Positions 21,799-30,730 of a DNA stretch of 64,000 bases are shown piece after piece. Below the pieces are notes generated by a model. It ran no database searches and was not told where the DNA came from. It saw nothing but the letters and a program-made list of their open reading frames with translations. This DNA is from Blautia faecis. GTDB lineage: Bacteria > Bacillota > Clostridia > Lachnospirales > Lachnospiraceae. The first letter of the stretch is position 1. Every line of letters begins with the position of its first letter. The stretch covers positions 87,350 to 151,349 of the forward strand of contig NZ_JAJCIA010000006.1 in the NCBI RefSeq assembly GCF_020554845.1, read 5' to 3'. The translations under genes and the position numbers were made by a program.

Positions 21799-23280
21799 TT
21801 AGCTGGCGTGATAAGCATCAAAAATCTGTCCCGCAATCGGAACTGCTGCCTCACTGCCGGAACCGCCATTCTCCACGATCACGGCAACCACCAGATCCGG
21901 ATCATCCACATTGGAATAGCCGATAAACCAGGAATGGCTGTGTCCTTCCTCGTCAAACTCTGCGGAACCAGTCTTACCTGCTACTGTATAGCTTCTGCCG
22001 GAAAGTGCGGAAGCTGTACCGGAATCAACCACCTGTTTCATTAATTTGCCAAGAAGATTGGCCTCATTGGAACTCATCAGCCGTTTATAAGCTACCGGTT
22101 CTGTCTTTTTTACTGAATCGCCATTGTCATTTACCACCTCGTCAATAAGATAAGGTTTCATCAGAACACCGTCATTTGCAATGGCACAGGTGATCAATGC
22201 CATATGCATAGGAGACACAAGAGTATTGCCTTGTCCAATGGCAGTCTGCATGATCAGAGGCGTTACGGAATCCGCATCAAGGGAAAAGCTGCTGGTTCTG
22301 TAGGAGTTCAGCGGCAGACTCTTGTTAAACAGAAGATTCTCCGCAGTCTCGCGAAGAGACGCACCCCCAAGACCAACTCCAATATCTGCAAATGCACAGT
22401 TACAGGAATTTGCAAATGCAGAATAGAAATTCTCCTGCCCGTGAACTGTATTGTGATAACAGTGGATCGTGTGATCCTGCAAGGTGATACTTCCCTCACA
22501 GAGATAATTGTATCCCTCAAAAGTTCCTTTTTTGCGGAAATAGTCAAGTGCAGTCACAACCTTGAAGGTGGAACCTGGCGGATATGCACCATTTGTGGCT
22601 CTGTTCAGAAGACTGCTGTCATTCTCGTCGTTTACCAGATAGTCCCAATTATCCCCAATGGTATTGGGATCAAAATCAGGCTTGCTCACTTCTACAAGCC
22701 TTTTTCCGGTAGATGGTTCCATTACCACAACAGCCCCTCTTCTGTCACCCAATGCATTGTATGCAATGCTCTGAAGATTGGCATTCAGGGTAGATACAAC
22801 CGTATCTCCTGTATTCTTCTCATTAAGGAACTGATTCTTCATCTGCGTCAGAAAAAAGGAATGGGAAGTCAGAAGGGTAAAGTTCGCCTCTGATTCCAGA
22901 CCGCTTTTTCCATTGGTATCATAACCCACAACATGGGAGAACATATTGGAATATGGATAATTACGTGTCTCAGTTCCATCCTCACTTACATTGGTCTGCG
23001 CCAAAATCTGTCCGTCAGAAGACAGGATCTTACCTCGTACTACACGGTCGGAAAAGGAATCCTGTCTGGTATTGTAAGGGCTGTTAATAAAATCATCGCT
23101 TTTAAAGCCATCGAAATAAATCAGATACCCGATCATACTGATAAAAATAATCCCAAAGAAGATGGAAACAAAGGTATATTCTTTATTTCTGGCTTTGCGC
23201 TTTTTAGTAATCTCTTTCTTCCGCTGCCTCAACAGCTCTCTGTCTCGCTCTCTTTGCTGCCTCTCGTCGATGTCTCTCAA
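21799..23280 (-). CDS. Class B penicillin-binding protein (PbpA/FtsI-like transpeptidase)
   Basis: Protein of 493 residues. A basic cytoplasmic N-terminus precedes one membrane anchor (VSIFFGIIFISMIGYLIYF, about 38-56). The transpeptidase domain has all three motifs: SxxK as PPGSTFKVV, SxN as ANSCNCAF and KTG as VAGKTGSAE. There is no PASTA domain. The start is a TTG with GAGGACGAAGAAA upstream, giving a 77-nt overlap with the ftsW-type gene. Paired with the adjacent SEDS glycosyltransferase it would form a bifunctional peptidoglycan synthase. Confidence 0.92.
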   Translation of the reverse strand: MRDIDERQQRERDRELLRQRKKEITKKRKARNKEYTFVSIFFGIIFISMIGYLIYFDGFKSDDFINSPYNTRQDSFSDRVVRGKILSSDGQILAQTNVSEDGTETRNYPYSNMFSHVVGYDTNGKSGLESEANFTLLTSHSFFLTQMKNQFLNEKNTGDTVVSTLNANLQSIAYNALGDRRGAVVVMEPSTGKRLVEVSKPDFDPNTIGDNWDYLVNDENDSSLLNRATNGAYPPGSTFKVVTALDYFRKKGTFEGYNYLCEGSITLQDHTIHCYHNTVHGQENFYSAFANSCNCAFADIGVGLGGASLRETAENLLFNKSLPLNSYRTSSFSLDADSVTPLIMQTAIGQGNTLVSPMHMALITCAIANDGVLMKPYLIDEVVNDNGDSVKKTEPVAYKRLMSSNEANLLGKLMKQVVDSGTASALSGRSYTVAGKTGSAEFDEEGHSHSWFIGYSNVDDPDLVVAVIVENGGSGSEAAVPIAGQIFDAYHAS

Positions 23281-24577
23281 TTTCTTCGTCCTCGTCCTCT
23301 CTATAAATATACAAGCCCTGGATAATAGCGATCATCAAAATCATACACATAATGGAACTTCCTCCATAGCTGACCAGAGGAAGAGTCACACCTGTCATAG
23401 GTATGAATTTGGTAGCACCTCCAATGGTAAGGAACACCTGAAACGCATATTCCGCACCAAGACCAATGGCGATCAGTTTATAAAATGGATTCTTGATCTG
23501 CAGGGCAATCTCCACGATAGTAAGGAAAAAGCTCATACACACAAAGATCAGGCAGATGGCAAAAATCCCGCCAAGCTCCTCGCAGATCGCACTGAAAATA
23601 AAGTCGTTTTTTACAACCGGAATTTTCTCCGGAGAGCCCTGGCAAAGTCCCATTCCAAACCATCCGCCTGTACCAATGGCAAACAGGGACTGTACAATCT
23701 GGTATCCTTCATTCTGATAAACTGCCATAGGATCTTTCCACGCACTGACACGCTGCCTTACATGACCAAACAGGTGATATGCCACTACAGCGCCTGCTGT
23801 ACCGCCTGCAATTCCAATGCAAAGGTATGCCGGCTTCCTGGTTGATACATAGATCAGCACCAGATAAGCTGCAAAAAAGATTACAGCGCTTCCAAGATCT
23901 CTTGAAAGCACCAGGATTCCCACATGGAGACCTGCCACAACAGTAGCCAGCACAACTTTCTTAAAAGTTACCTCTCTTGCCAGAAGGGATGCCATAAAGA
24001 ACACAAAGGTGAGCTTGATCACCTCGGAAGGCTGGATTCCCATCAGAGAAAGCTTGGCGCCGTAGCTTGTCTGTGCCAGAACAAGAACTGCTCCAAGAAG
24101 AACAATCCCAAGCCCTGCATACACCCAGGTAAGATCCTTGAGAAATTTCATCTTGCGGATCATAACCGGGATCACCAGCGCCACTGCACTTCCGCACGCA
24201 ACGATCAAAAGCTGCTTATTGGCAGAGGCAATATCCAGCCTGCACAGCATTATAAATCCAACGCTTAAAAGCATGCACATATTATTTAAAAGCAGCATAG
24301 ACGCATTTTTATAAATTCTGCGGTATAAAATAAGGATCGCAGCAAAATATATCATCATTTCTGCATAAAAGATGACAACCTTAAAATCAAAGGTTTTCAG
24401 AAAAATCACAACAAATGCGGTAAAATCCAGAAAAAAGGTTAAAGTGATCTGACTTCTTAAAAGTCCTTTCCTGTCTGAAGCGTGTTTCCCCACAACAAGG
24501 TAGTAGCACAAAACTGTGTACACGATCATCAGTGTCAGGATCACATATTTGGATAATTCAACAACAATATTAATCAT
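23204..24577 (-). CDS. SEDS family glycosyltransferase (FtsW/RodA/SpoVE)
   Basis: Polytopic membrane protein of 457 residues with about 12 helices, more than the usual 10 because of an N-terminal extension. SEDS signatures are visible: GIQPSEVIKLTFVFFMA, ILSRDLGSAVIFF, NDFIFSAICEELGG and PMTGVTLPLVSYGGSS. It polymerises lipid II. The C-terminal tail is charged (EDEDEEIERHRREAAKRARQ). It is followed by the PBP with a long overlap and preceded 6 nt by the U32 peptidase gene. Whether it serves division or elongation cannot be told. Confidence 0.93.
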   Translation of the reverse strand: MINIVVELSKYVILTLMIVYTVLCYYLVVGKHASDRKGLLRSQITLTFFLDFTAFVVIFLKTFDFKVVIFYAEMMIYFAAILILYRRIYKNASMLLLNNMCMLLSVGFIMLCRLDIASANKQLLIVACGSAVALVIPVMIRKMKFLKDLTWVYAGLGIVLLGAVLVLAQTSYGAKLSLMGIQPSEVIKLTFVFFMASLLAREVTFKKVVLATVVAGLHVGILVLSRDLGSAVIFFAAYLVLIYVSTRKPAYLCIGIAGGTAGAVVAYHLFGHVRQRVSAWKDPMAVYQNEGYQIVQSLFAIGTGGWFGMGLCQGSPEKIPVVKNDFIFSAICEELGGIFAICLIFVCMSFFLTIVEIALQIKNPFYKLIAIGLGAEYAFQVFLTIGGATKFIPMTGVTLPLVSYGGSSIMCMILMIAIIQGLYIYREDEDEEIERHRREAAKRARQRAVEAAEERDY

Positions 24578-24583
24578 ACGCCT

Positions 24584-26791
24584 TTACTCGGCTCCTCTTT
24601 TAAAATGACCTTTTGTAAACTCATATTCGTGAGATACCTGGCTGCCATGATATGCAGCCACAAAGTCTTCCACGATCCGTTCTGTTTCTTCCCTGCTTTC
24701 TATGGTAAAAGCCAGTCTTACAGATGAAACACCAAGCTCTTTCACCCTGTCAGCTTCCTTCAAAAGACCGTATGGCAGACTGTTATAGATGATATTATAA
24801 CACGACTCTGCCGCCTTTGTATTTCCCATTTTCCATGGACGACAATAACAGACTACAGGAAATTCCTTGTCATAACGGTCTTTCAGAACAAGCCTCTCCT
24901 CCTGTCCATTGCAGCCGAAAGTATTCTTTCGTACACACTGGGCGCTGTGCATAAGAGGCAGACGGCCGTAGACAATCATCTCGCTGCCTGCATTTTCTCT
25001 GTGGCGAAGTTCCTTCTCATTCAGCTCCAGGGGAACTGTATTTCGAAGGATTCCCTGATCTTTCCAGAAACGGATGGCTTCATCATTCCAGGTATACAGG
25101 GAGTGATCCAGCACACACTTGTCTGCCAGTCCCATCTGTGCCAGTGCACTGTAGGACTCCAGATTCCGCACAAGAAATCCGCTCAGCCCTGCTTCCAGCC
25201 ACTTTTTCACCTGCTCCATATAGCCTTCCGGTGGATTTTCTCTTGTAATGTGAGGAAGAGAAAGATACATTTCTTTTCCATTGTCAAGACCTGTCTGCAA
25301 ATGTTTCTCTATTAATGCGTAAGGAAGATAAATACCCTGGATTCCGTCTTTTGGGCAGAGGACTTCAGAAGCCTCCTCGCTTTCACAGGACACGTAAACC
25401 GGAATGTATTCCTCTTTTTTGCGGGGAACATTATCACAGGCCGCAATCGCACTGATTTTTGCCGGCGTCTCCTCCGCAATTCTCTTAACCCGCTCGTCTC
25501 CCACGTTTCGCCTGTATTTTTGTAAAAGCTTCTCCTTCAGATCCTCTAATGCCTGATGCCGCGCTTCATTTAAAATCTTCATGGGAACAAAAACGGAATT
25601 TTCCATATAAATTTCCAGTTTTTCCCATATAAATGAGGTGTTTCCCAGCTTGTCCATCTGCTGACGCACCCGCTCTTCCGTTACCGGCTGGCTCTTTGCG
25701 TATTGTACTTCTCCAACACATTCATATGCATCTTCCCCCTGACAGGAAACATGAAGAAGAACCGGAGAACCGGGGACAAGGTGAAGTTCGCCTGTAATTT
25801 TCTCTTTCAGCTGCTTCGTTTCCAGAAAAACTTCCCCCGTTTTTTTCTCATTTGTAAATGCCATCATCTGAGGACCATTTCCCATCTGATAGTAGCCTGT
25901 ACAGGAACCGCCTCTATTAAACAGATCCAGAAGATATTTTTTATCTTTTTCTGTCACGTGATAATTCGCAGGTCCTTTTTCAAAAAGAAAATCCAGATAT
26001 TTCCGATACATACCGGTAACGCCAGCAGTGTAAGCCGGCTGCTTCATTCTGCCCTCTATTTTCAGAGAGGTAACTCCCGCTTCTATAATTTCAGGTAAAA
26101 TTTCAATGGTACAGATATCTTTCAGGCTTAACGGGCAGAATTCTCCTTTTCCATACTCTTTTGCCCTGAAATTCTTCACCTGGTATGGCAGACGGCAAGG
26201 CTGGGCACAACGACCTCTGTTTCCGCTTCTGCCTCCCAAAAGACTGCTCATCAGACATTGTCCTGAATAGCTGTAGCAAAGTGCTCCATGGACAAAAGCC
26301 TCTATCTCAATTGGGCAGGCTTCATGCATACGGGAAAGTTCCTGAAGGGAAAGTTCTCTTGCAGCTACCACCCGGGTCGCCCCCTGATCTGCCAGGAATT
26401 TCATTCCTTCCGGACCAGTTACAGTCATCTGCGTGCTGGCATGAAGGTGAAGTTTCGGAAATTCTTTTTTCAAAAGGGAAAATACTCCCATATCCTGGAC
26501 GATCACTGCATCCAGGCCTGCATTGTAGTATGGTTCCAGATAGGAAACCAGTTCTTCTTTTAATTCTCTATTTTTTAACAGGGTATTGACCGTAAGATAC
26601 AGCTTCTTACCATGAATATGCGCCACATCAATGGCGCGAAGAAGCTCTTCTTCGTTAAAATTCTGGGCATATGCTCTGGCTCCGAACATTGCACCGCCTA
26701 CGTACACAGCGTCCGCACCTGCTCCAAGTGCAGCTTCAAAGCCTTCGTAGGAACCGGCAGGAGCCAGCAATTCTATGTTATTAGGATTCAA
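24584..26791 (-). CDS. Peptidase U32 family protein
   Basis: Protein of 735 residues. TIM-barrel N-terminus with ELLAPAGSYEGFEAALGAGA and DAVYVGG, and the U32 signature EAFVHGALCYSYSGQCLMSS. Cysteines CAQPC near residue 197 may bind a cluster, as in the RlhA and TrhP/UbiU relatives that modify RNA or quinones. The C-terminal 300 residues carry a second half-barrel (DUF3656-like region). The members are named collagenase, but RNA hydroxylation is the better supported role for several. It leads the operon with the SEDS and PBP genes. Confidence 0.88.
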   Translation of the reverse strand: MNPNNIELLAPAGSYEGFEAALGAGADAVYVGGAMFGARAYAQNFNEEELLRAIDVAHIHGKKLYLTVNTLLKNRELKEELVSYLEPYYNAGLDAVIVQDMGVFSLLKKEFPKLHLHASTQMTVTGPEGMKFLADQGATRVVAARELSLQELSRMHEACPIEIEAFVHGALCYSYSGQCLMSSLLGGRSGNRGRCAQPCRLPYQVKNFRAKEYGKGEFCPLSLKDICTIEILPEIIEAGVTSLKIEGRMKQPAYTAGVTGMYRKYLDFLFEKGPANYHVTEKDKKYLLDLFNRGGSCTGYYQMGNGPQMMAFTNEKKTGEVFLETKQLKEKITGELHLVPGSPVLLHVSCQGEDAYECVGEVQYAKSQPVTEERVRQQMDKLGNTSFIWEKLEIYMENSVFVPMKILNEARHQALEDLKEKLLQKYRRNVGDERVKRIAEETPAKISAIAACDNVPRKKEEYIPVYVSCESEEASEVLCPKDGIQGIYLPYALIEKHLQTGLDNGKEMYLSLPHITRENPPEGYMEQVKKWLEAGLSGFLVRNLESYSALAQMGLADKCVLDHSLYTWNDEAIRFWKDQGILRNTVPLELNEKELRHRENAGSEMIVYGRLPLMHSAQCVRKNTFGCNGQEERLVLKDRYDKEFPVVCYCRPWKMGNTKAAESCYNIIYNSLPYGLLKEADRVKELGVSSVRLAFTIESREETERIVEDFVAAYHGSQVSHEYEFTKGHFKRGAE

Positions 26792-26927
26792 AGTTTGTCC
26801 TCCAATTTTTATGAGAATTTAAGGTTTCTTCAATGAAAACAGCCTCCACAATTCACAGCTTTTTCCTTTATGTATAGCAGGCCTAAATCTGCAAATTGCG
26901 AAAACGTTTTTTACACACTTTGATAAA

Positions 26928-26957
26928 GGAAAAGAGGAATCACCTAAGCAATCCCTC
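26928..26957 (-). terminator. Terminator after zapA
   Basis: Minus strand GAGGGAT/ATTCCTC stem followed by TTTTCCTTT. The rest of 26792-26927 shows nothing recognisable. Confidence 0.5.
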
Positions 26958-26963
26958 CTGCTA

Positions 26964-27371
26964 TTATTTCAGCATTTCATCCAGTTCTTTTTCCAGTTCT
27001 TTTACTTTACCCTCCAGGAGATTCTTCTCGTCAAGGGCTTCCTGTTCATTCTTCTGTGCCTCTTCAATCTGCATACGAAGAGAAATAAGCTCATGCTTCA
27101 GATCATACATCTCCTGATCCTTCTGCTGCAGATCAAGTTCATAAGTCTCCACCTGCTTCTTCGCCTTGAAGTAATCGTCGGTAATGTTCAGGCTGAGAAG
27201 CATATGCTTGGTCTCCATAGGCTGTCTGCCGTATCCTGGCACAGTCTCCAGCTCTCCTATCTTCTTATTCATATATGATGCAACCTGCTGGAAATATTCC
27301 TCTGATTCATATCCTCCAAGGGTAATGATCTTACCCCCGATGATCACCTGTGCTGTATTCTTGACCGCCAT
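26964..27371 (-). CDS. zapA: Cell division protein ZapA
   Basis: Protein of 135 residues. The N-terminal ZapA head (VIIGGKIITLGGYESEEYF, QQVASYMNKKIGELE) is followed by a long coiled coil from about residue 70 to the end. ZapA bundles FtsZ filaments. It is longer than the Bacillus protein because of the coiled coil, as is usual in Clostridia. Monocistronic. Confidence 0.88.
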   Translation of the reverse strand: MAVKNTAQVIIGGKIITLGGYESEEYFQQVASYMNKKIGELETVPGYGRQPMETKHMLLSLNITDDYFKAKKQVETYELDLQQKDQEMYDLKHELISLRMQIEEAQKNEQEALDEKNLLEGKVKELEKELDEMLK

Positions 27372-27503
27372 TCGTTCAAGCCTCCTGTATCTTTATACTA
27401 CCAGCTTCTCCTTACACTGTTACCCCCCAAATAATCCGCTGCTTTTCTTCTATAGACAGTAACCGTATCGCGGAATATTAGCAGAAAACAGCAACTTCAT
27501 ATT

Positions 27504-27530
27504 GTTACTGTTCACTCTGTGACCAGCAAC
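27504..27530. repeat. Family B repeat fragment
   Basis: GTTACTGTTCACTCTGTGAC then CAGCAAC matches the left end of the family B copy at 4923-5090. The remainder of the 27372-27649 gap is AT-rich without a gene. Confidence 0.6.
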
Positions 27531-27649
27531 ACAATATGCCCGGAAAAACCAGTCTGTTTATTATCTTTTCGTATTACAATTTATGTAAGCACTCCTATTA
27601 TAATCGAAAAATGTTGAAAAGTATAGGATTTTTTACAAAAGTTTATCTT

Positions 27650-28651
27650 TTATATTTCCGGAACAGGAAAACCAAGGTGTTCGTAAGCAAGTGCGGAGGC
27701 CATCCGCCCTCTCGGGGTGCGGTTCAGAAAGCCATTTTTCAGAAGGTACGGCTCATACACATCTTCTAAAGTACCGGAATCTTCACCGATGGCTGCTGCC
27801 AAAGTGTCAAGTCCAACAGGGCCGCCTTTGAAATTTACAATAAGAGTAGTCAGGATCTGGCGGTCCAGTTTGTCCAGACCATATTGATCTACCTCCAGAA
27901 GGTTCAAAGCAAAGCATGCAACATCGTAAGTGATCCTTCCATCATATTTCACCTGGGCAAAATCACGGACACGCTTTAACAGACGGTTTGCAAGACGGGG
28001 CGTTCCCCGGGAGCGCATGGCGATCTCTCCGGCACCTTTCACGTCAATTTCTACTCCAAGTACCTGGGCAGAGCGCATGATGATTGTGGTTAGTTCCTTC
28101 TTACTGTAAAATTCCAGATGATGAATCACACCAAAACGGTCACGGAGCGGCGCAGAAAGAAGCCCGGCTCTGGTGGTAGCACCTACAAGGGTAAATTTCG
28201 GCAAATCCAGTCGGATCGACCTGGCGGAAGCGCCCTTCCCGATCATAATATCGATGGCGAAATCCTCCATGGCAGGATAAAGCACCTCTTCCACCTGTCT
28301 GTTCAGGCGATGGATCTCGTCCACAAAAAGAATATCCCCTTCCTGAAGATTATTCAGAATCGCCGCCATTTCTCCAGGCTTCTCAATTGCAGGGCCGGAA
28401 GTCACTTTCATATGCACACCCATTTCATTGGCAATAATACCGGAAAGGGTAGTTTTTCCAAGTCCCGGAGGGCCATAGAAAAGGACATGGTCCAGGGAAT
28501 CGTGACGCTGTTTGGCAGCTTCAATATATACTTTTAAGGTATTTTTGGTTTTTTCCTGGCCAATATACTCGTCCAGGGTCTGTGGGCGAAGATTCCCTTC
28601 CAGAGAAAAATCCTCTTCCATAACATCAGTGGTTATGATACGATTGTCCAT
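27650..28651 (-). CDS. ruvB: Holliday junction branch migration helicase RuvB
   Basis: AAA+ motor of 333 residues. Walker [15 protein letters not shown] near residue 60, Walker [12 protein letters not shown] near 110, sensor [17 protein letters not shown], and a C-terminal winged helix ending in a LNRTPRGR motif. With RuvA it drives branch migration. It follows ruvA by 88 nt. Confidence 0.97.
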   Translation of the reverse strand: MDNRIITTDVMEEDFSLEGNLRPQTLDEYIGQEKTKNTLKVYIEAAKQRHDSLDHVLFYGPPGLGKTTLSGIIANEMGVHMKVTSGPAIEKPGEMAAILNNLQEGDILFVDEIHRLNRQVEEVLYPAMEDFAIDIMIGKGASARSIRLDLPKFTLVGATTRAGLLSAPLRDRFGVIHHLEFYSKKELTTIIMRSAQVLGVEIDVKGAGEIAMRSRGTPRLANRLLKRVRDFAQVKYDGRITYDVACFALNLLEVDQYGLDKLDRQILTTLIVNFKGGPVGLDTLAAAIGEDSGTLEDVYEPYLLKNGFLNRTPRGRMASALAYEHLGFPVPEI

Positions 28652-28739
28652 TTTTTACCTCTTGAAATTAGTGTTTGCATTTATATACCGGGATGCATCT
28701 CATTCACGATAGCACCCTTTGCGAAAAAATTTATGGAAT

Positions 28740-29354
28740 CTAAAAATTCTTCAATGCAGCTTTCAGGATTCCTTCTACATCCGTCGGCTCCACATCTGTC
28801 ACCTTGCGCACTGCGCGGAGGGCATCTGTACTGCTGTAGCCAAGTGCCACCAGTGCTTCTACTGCTTCCTGTCTGGCATCTGTCATTCCTGCTCCAGCTG
28901 CAGCTGTAGTAGCCTGAGCCTGTTCATTGGCAAGCTTCTGCTCAAAGGCTTCTTCCAGACTGAGCTTATCCTTCAGCTCCAGGATCAGCTTCTGGGCTGT
29001 TTTTTTACCGATTCCAGGGGCTTTTGACAAAGTTTTCACATCATCGGAAAGAACAGCAAAGCGAAGCTCATCTGCAGTGATTCCTGCCAGAACTCCCAGA
29101 GCAGCTTTCGGTCCAACTCCGTTTACACCAAGAAGAAGTTTAAACACCTGTAAATCATCTTTATTGAAAAATCCATAGAGAACCATTGCATCTTCTCTTA
29201 CCTGAAAATAAGTATGAAGCTTCACTTCCTGTCCAATGTGCAGCTGTGCCAGAGCGTTTCCGGTCATATTTATTTCAAATCCGATGCAATTTGATTCTAT
29301 GATTGCAGAATTCTCGGTAAGGTCTGCTACTGTTCCTCGGATGAATGAGATCAT
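28740..29354 (-). CDS. ruvA: Holliday junction DNA-binding protein RuvA
   Basis: Protein of 204 residues. N-terminal OB domain (FIRGTVADLTENSAIIESN), two helix-hairpin-helix motifs (LLGVNGVGPKAALGVLAG, LSKAPGIGKKTAQKLILELK), an Ala/Thr-rich linker and domain III (EALVALGYSSTDALRAV), which contacts RuvB. AGGAGG lies 8 nt before the ATG. No ruvC is seen, as normal for Firmicutes. Confidence 0.97.
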   Translation of the reverse strand: MISFIRGTVADLTENSAIIESNCIGFEINMTGNALAQLHIGQEVKLHTYFQVREDAMVLYGFFNKDDLQVFKLLLGVNGVGPKAALGVLAGITADELRFAVLSDDVKTLSKAPGIGKKTAQKLILELKDKLSLEEAFEQKLANEQAQATTAAAGAGMTDARQEAVEALVALGYSSTDALRAVRKVTDVEPTDVEGILKAALKNF

Positions 29355-29505
29355 GGGGAGGACCTCCTGTTTTATCTATTGTAAAGAGTTATATTCGAAA
29401 TTCTTTGTCATCATACCATATTCCACCGAAAAAAGCAAACATTCATTCGATTTTTTCAAAAAGGACGCGCCGGCAAGCGATATATTTTCTTTTCATAATA
29501 ATAAA

Positions 29506-29568
29506 ATACTCCTTTCAGTTGCAGGAAGGAAACTTGCGGGCCCTTATTTCCTTGTCCGAAAGGAGTAT
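29506..29568 (-). terminator. Terminator after the YibE/F gene
   Basis: Minus strand 11-bp stem ATACTCCTTTC/GAAAGGAGTAT around a structured 41-nt loop containing GGGCCC, then TTTTATTATTATG. The large loop is unusual for a simple terminator. Nothing else is seen in 29355-29608. Confidence 0.5.
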
Positions 29569-29608
29569 AGCACTTTAATTTTCAGAAAATAATAGTAAAA
29601 GTGTAGTA

Positions 29609-30730
29609 TTATTTTTTCTTTGTAAGAAGCCAGGCACTTGTCAGGGCTGTAAAAGGGGCAACTGTCACAAGCCCGAAGCTTCCAACTACAGTATCCAGTA
29701 ATTCAGCCGCAACATATTTGTAATTCATAATATTATCAATTGGTGTTCCCTGTGCCATAAACGTCATCAAAAGAGCAATATAACCGCCAGAATAAGCAAG
29801 AAGCAATGTGGTAGTCATAGTTCCCATTGCTGCTCTGCCAACATTCATTCCTGATCTGGCTGCTTCTTTCCATCCAATATTCGGCTTTTTACAAATTACT
29901 TCATTTACTGCCGAAGTAATATCAACGGACAGATCCATCATAGCACCTGATGCTCCGATAAAAATACCGCTCATATAAATCTGAGAAAGATTCAGATTCT
30001 GATAACCAGCGTACAAAAGACTTTCCGAATATGCCATAACTGCTCCGTGAATTTTAAAAGCGTCTGTAAAAATACACCCCATAACACAAGTCACAAACAC
30101 CCCCAGCAAAGCACCTGAAGATGCAGCCAGTGTTTTTCTGTCAAATCCGTACACCAAAAATATAATAAGAAGAGTAAGAAAGGCAGTCAACGCAATTCCC
30201 CACCATATTGGATTCGCACCTTTTAAATAAGCTGGTGTCAAAATTTTCCAGATTGCCAAAATTGTAATGAGAAACGAATATACTGCTCTTAAACCTGTTT
30301 TTCCTGCAAACCCGATTAAAAGCAAAACAAATAATCCAGCCAGAATAGCTTCTTTATCCAGACGATAATGGTCACTCATCATAATTGAAAGAATCTTATC
30401 TTTGCTATAACTGATTACTACATGGGCAACATCTCCTTGCTGAAATATTTTGTCCGCTTCCAAAGAGCCACTCAGCATATTTACTGCATCTGCAGTCTCA
30501 TTTTTAAACTTTCCATCAAGTATTTTCACCTTACAATACTGCTCGCCTGACTGAATCAAGCCATTATTAATCACAGAGCTTTCATCTGTGGAAATCACCT
30601 TTGCTCTTACTCTGTCTGTTCCCTTATAAATAGCAGCATCCTCATAACCCGTTGGAAGAACTATGAGGATGAGGATTAACAATATTGCTATTATAGAAAC
30701 AGAACTTTTTTTAAGTCTGTCTCTTACCAT
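29609..30730 (-). CDS. YibE/F family membrane protein
   Basis: Protein of 373 residues. An N-terminal helix anchors a soluble segment (YKGTDRVRAKVISTDESS, VKILDGKFKNETA), followed by seven or so membrane helices with the conserved YibE/F stretch SGIFIGASGAMMDLSVDITS and GRAAMGTMTTTLLLAYSGGY. Transport function is unproven; the family may move ions or small solutes. Its ATG lies directly against the alkaline phosphatase stop with no gap, so the two are cotranscribed and may be functionally linked. Confidence 0.88.
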   Translation of the reverse strand: MVRDRLKKSSVSIIAILLILILIVLPTGYEDAAIYKGTDRVRAKVISTDESSVINNGLIQSGEQYCKVKILDGKFKNETADAVNMLSGSLEADKIFQQGDVAHVVISYSKDKILSIMMSDHYRLDKEAILAGLFVLLLIGFAGKTGLRAVYSFLITILAIWKILTPAYLKGANPIWWGIALTAFLTLLIIFLVYGFDRKTLAASSGALLGVFVTCVMGCIFTDAFKIHGAVMAYSESLLYAGYQNLNLSQIYMSGIFIGASGAMMDLSVDITSAVNEVICKKPNIGWKEAARSGMNVGRAAMGTMTTTLLLAYSGGYIALLMTFMAQGTPIDNIMNYKYVAAELLDTVVGSFGLVTVAPFTALTSAWLLTKKK

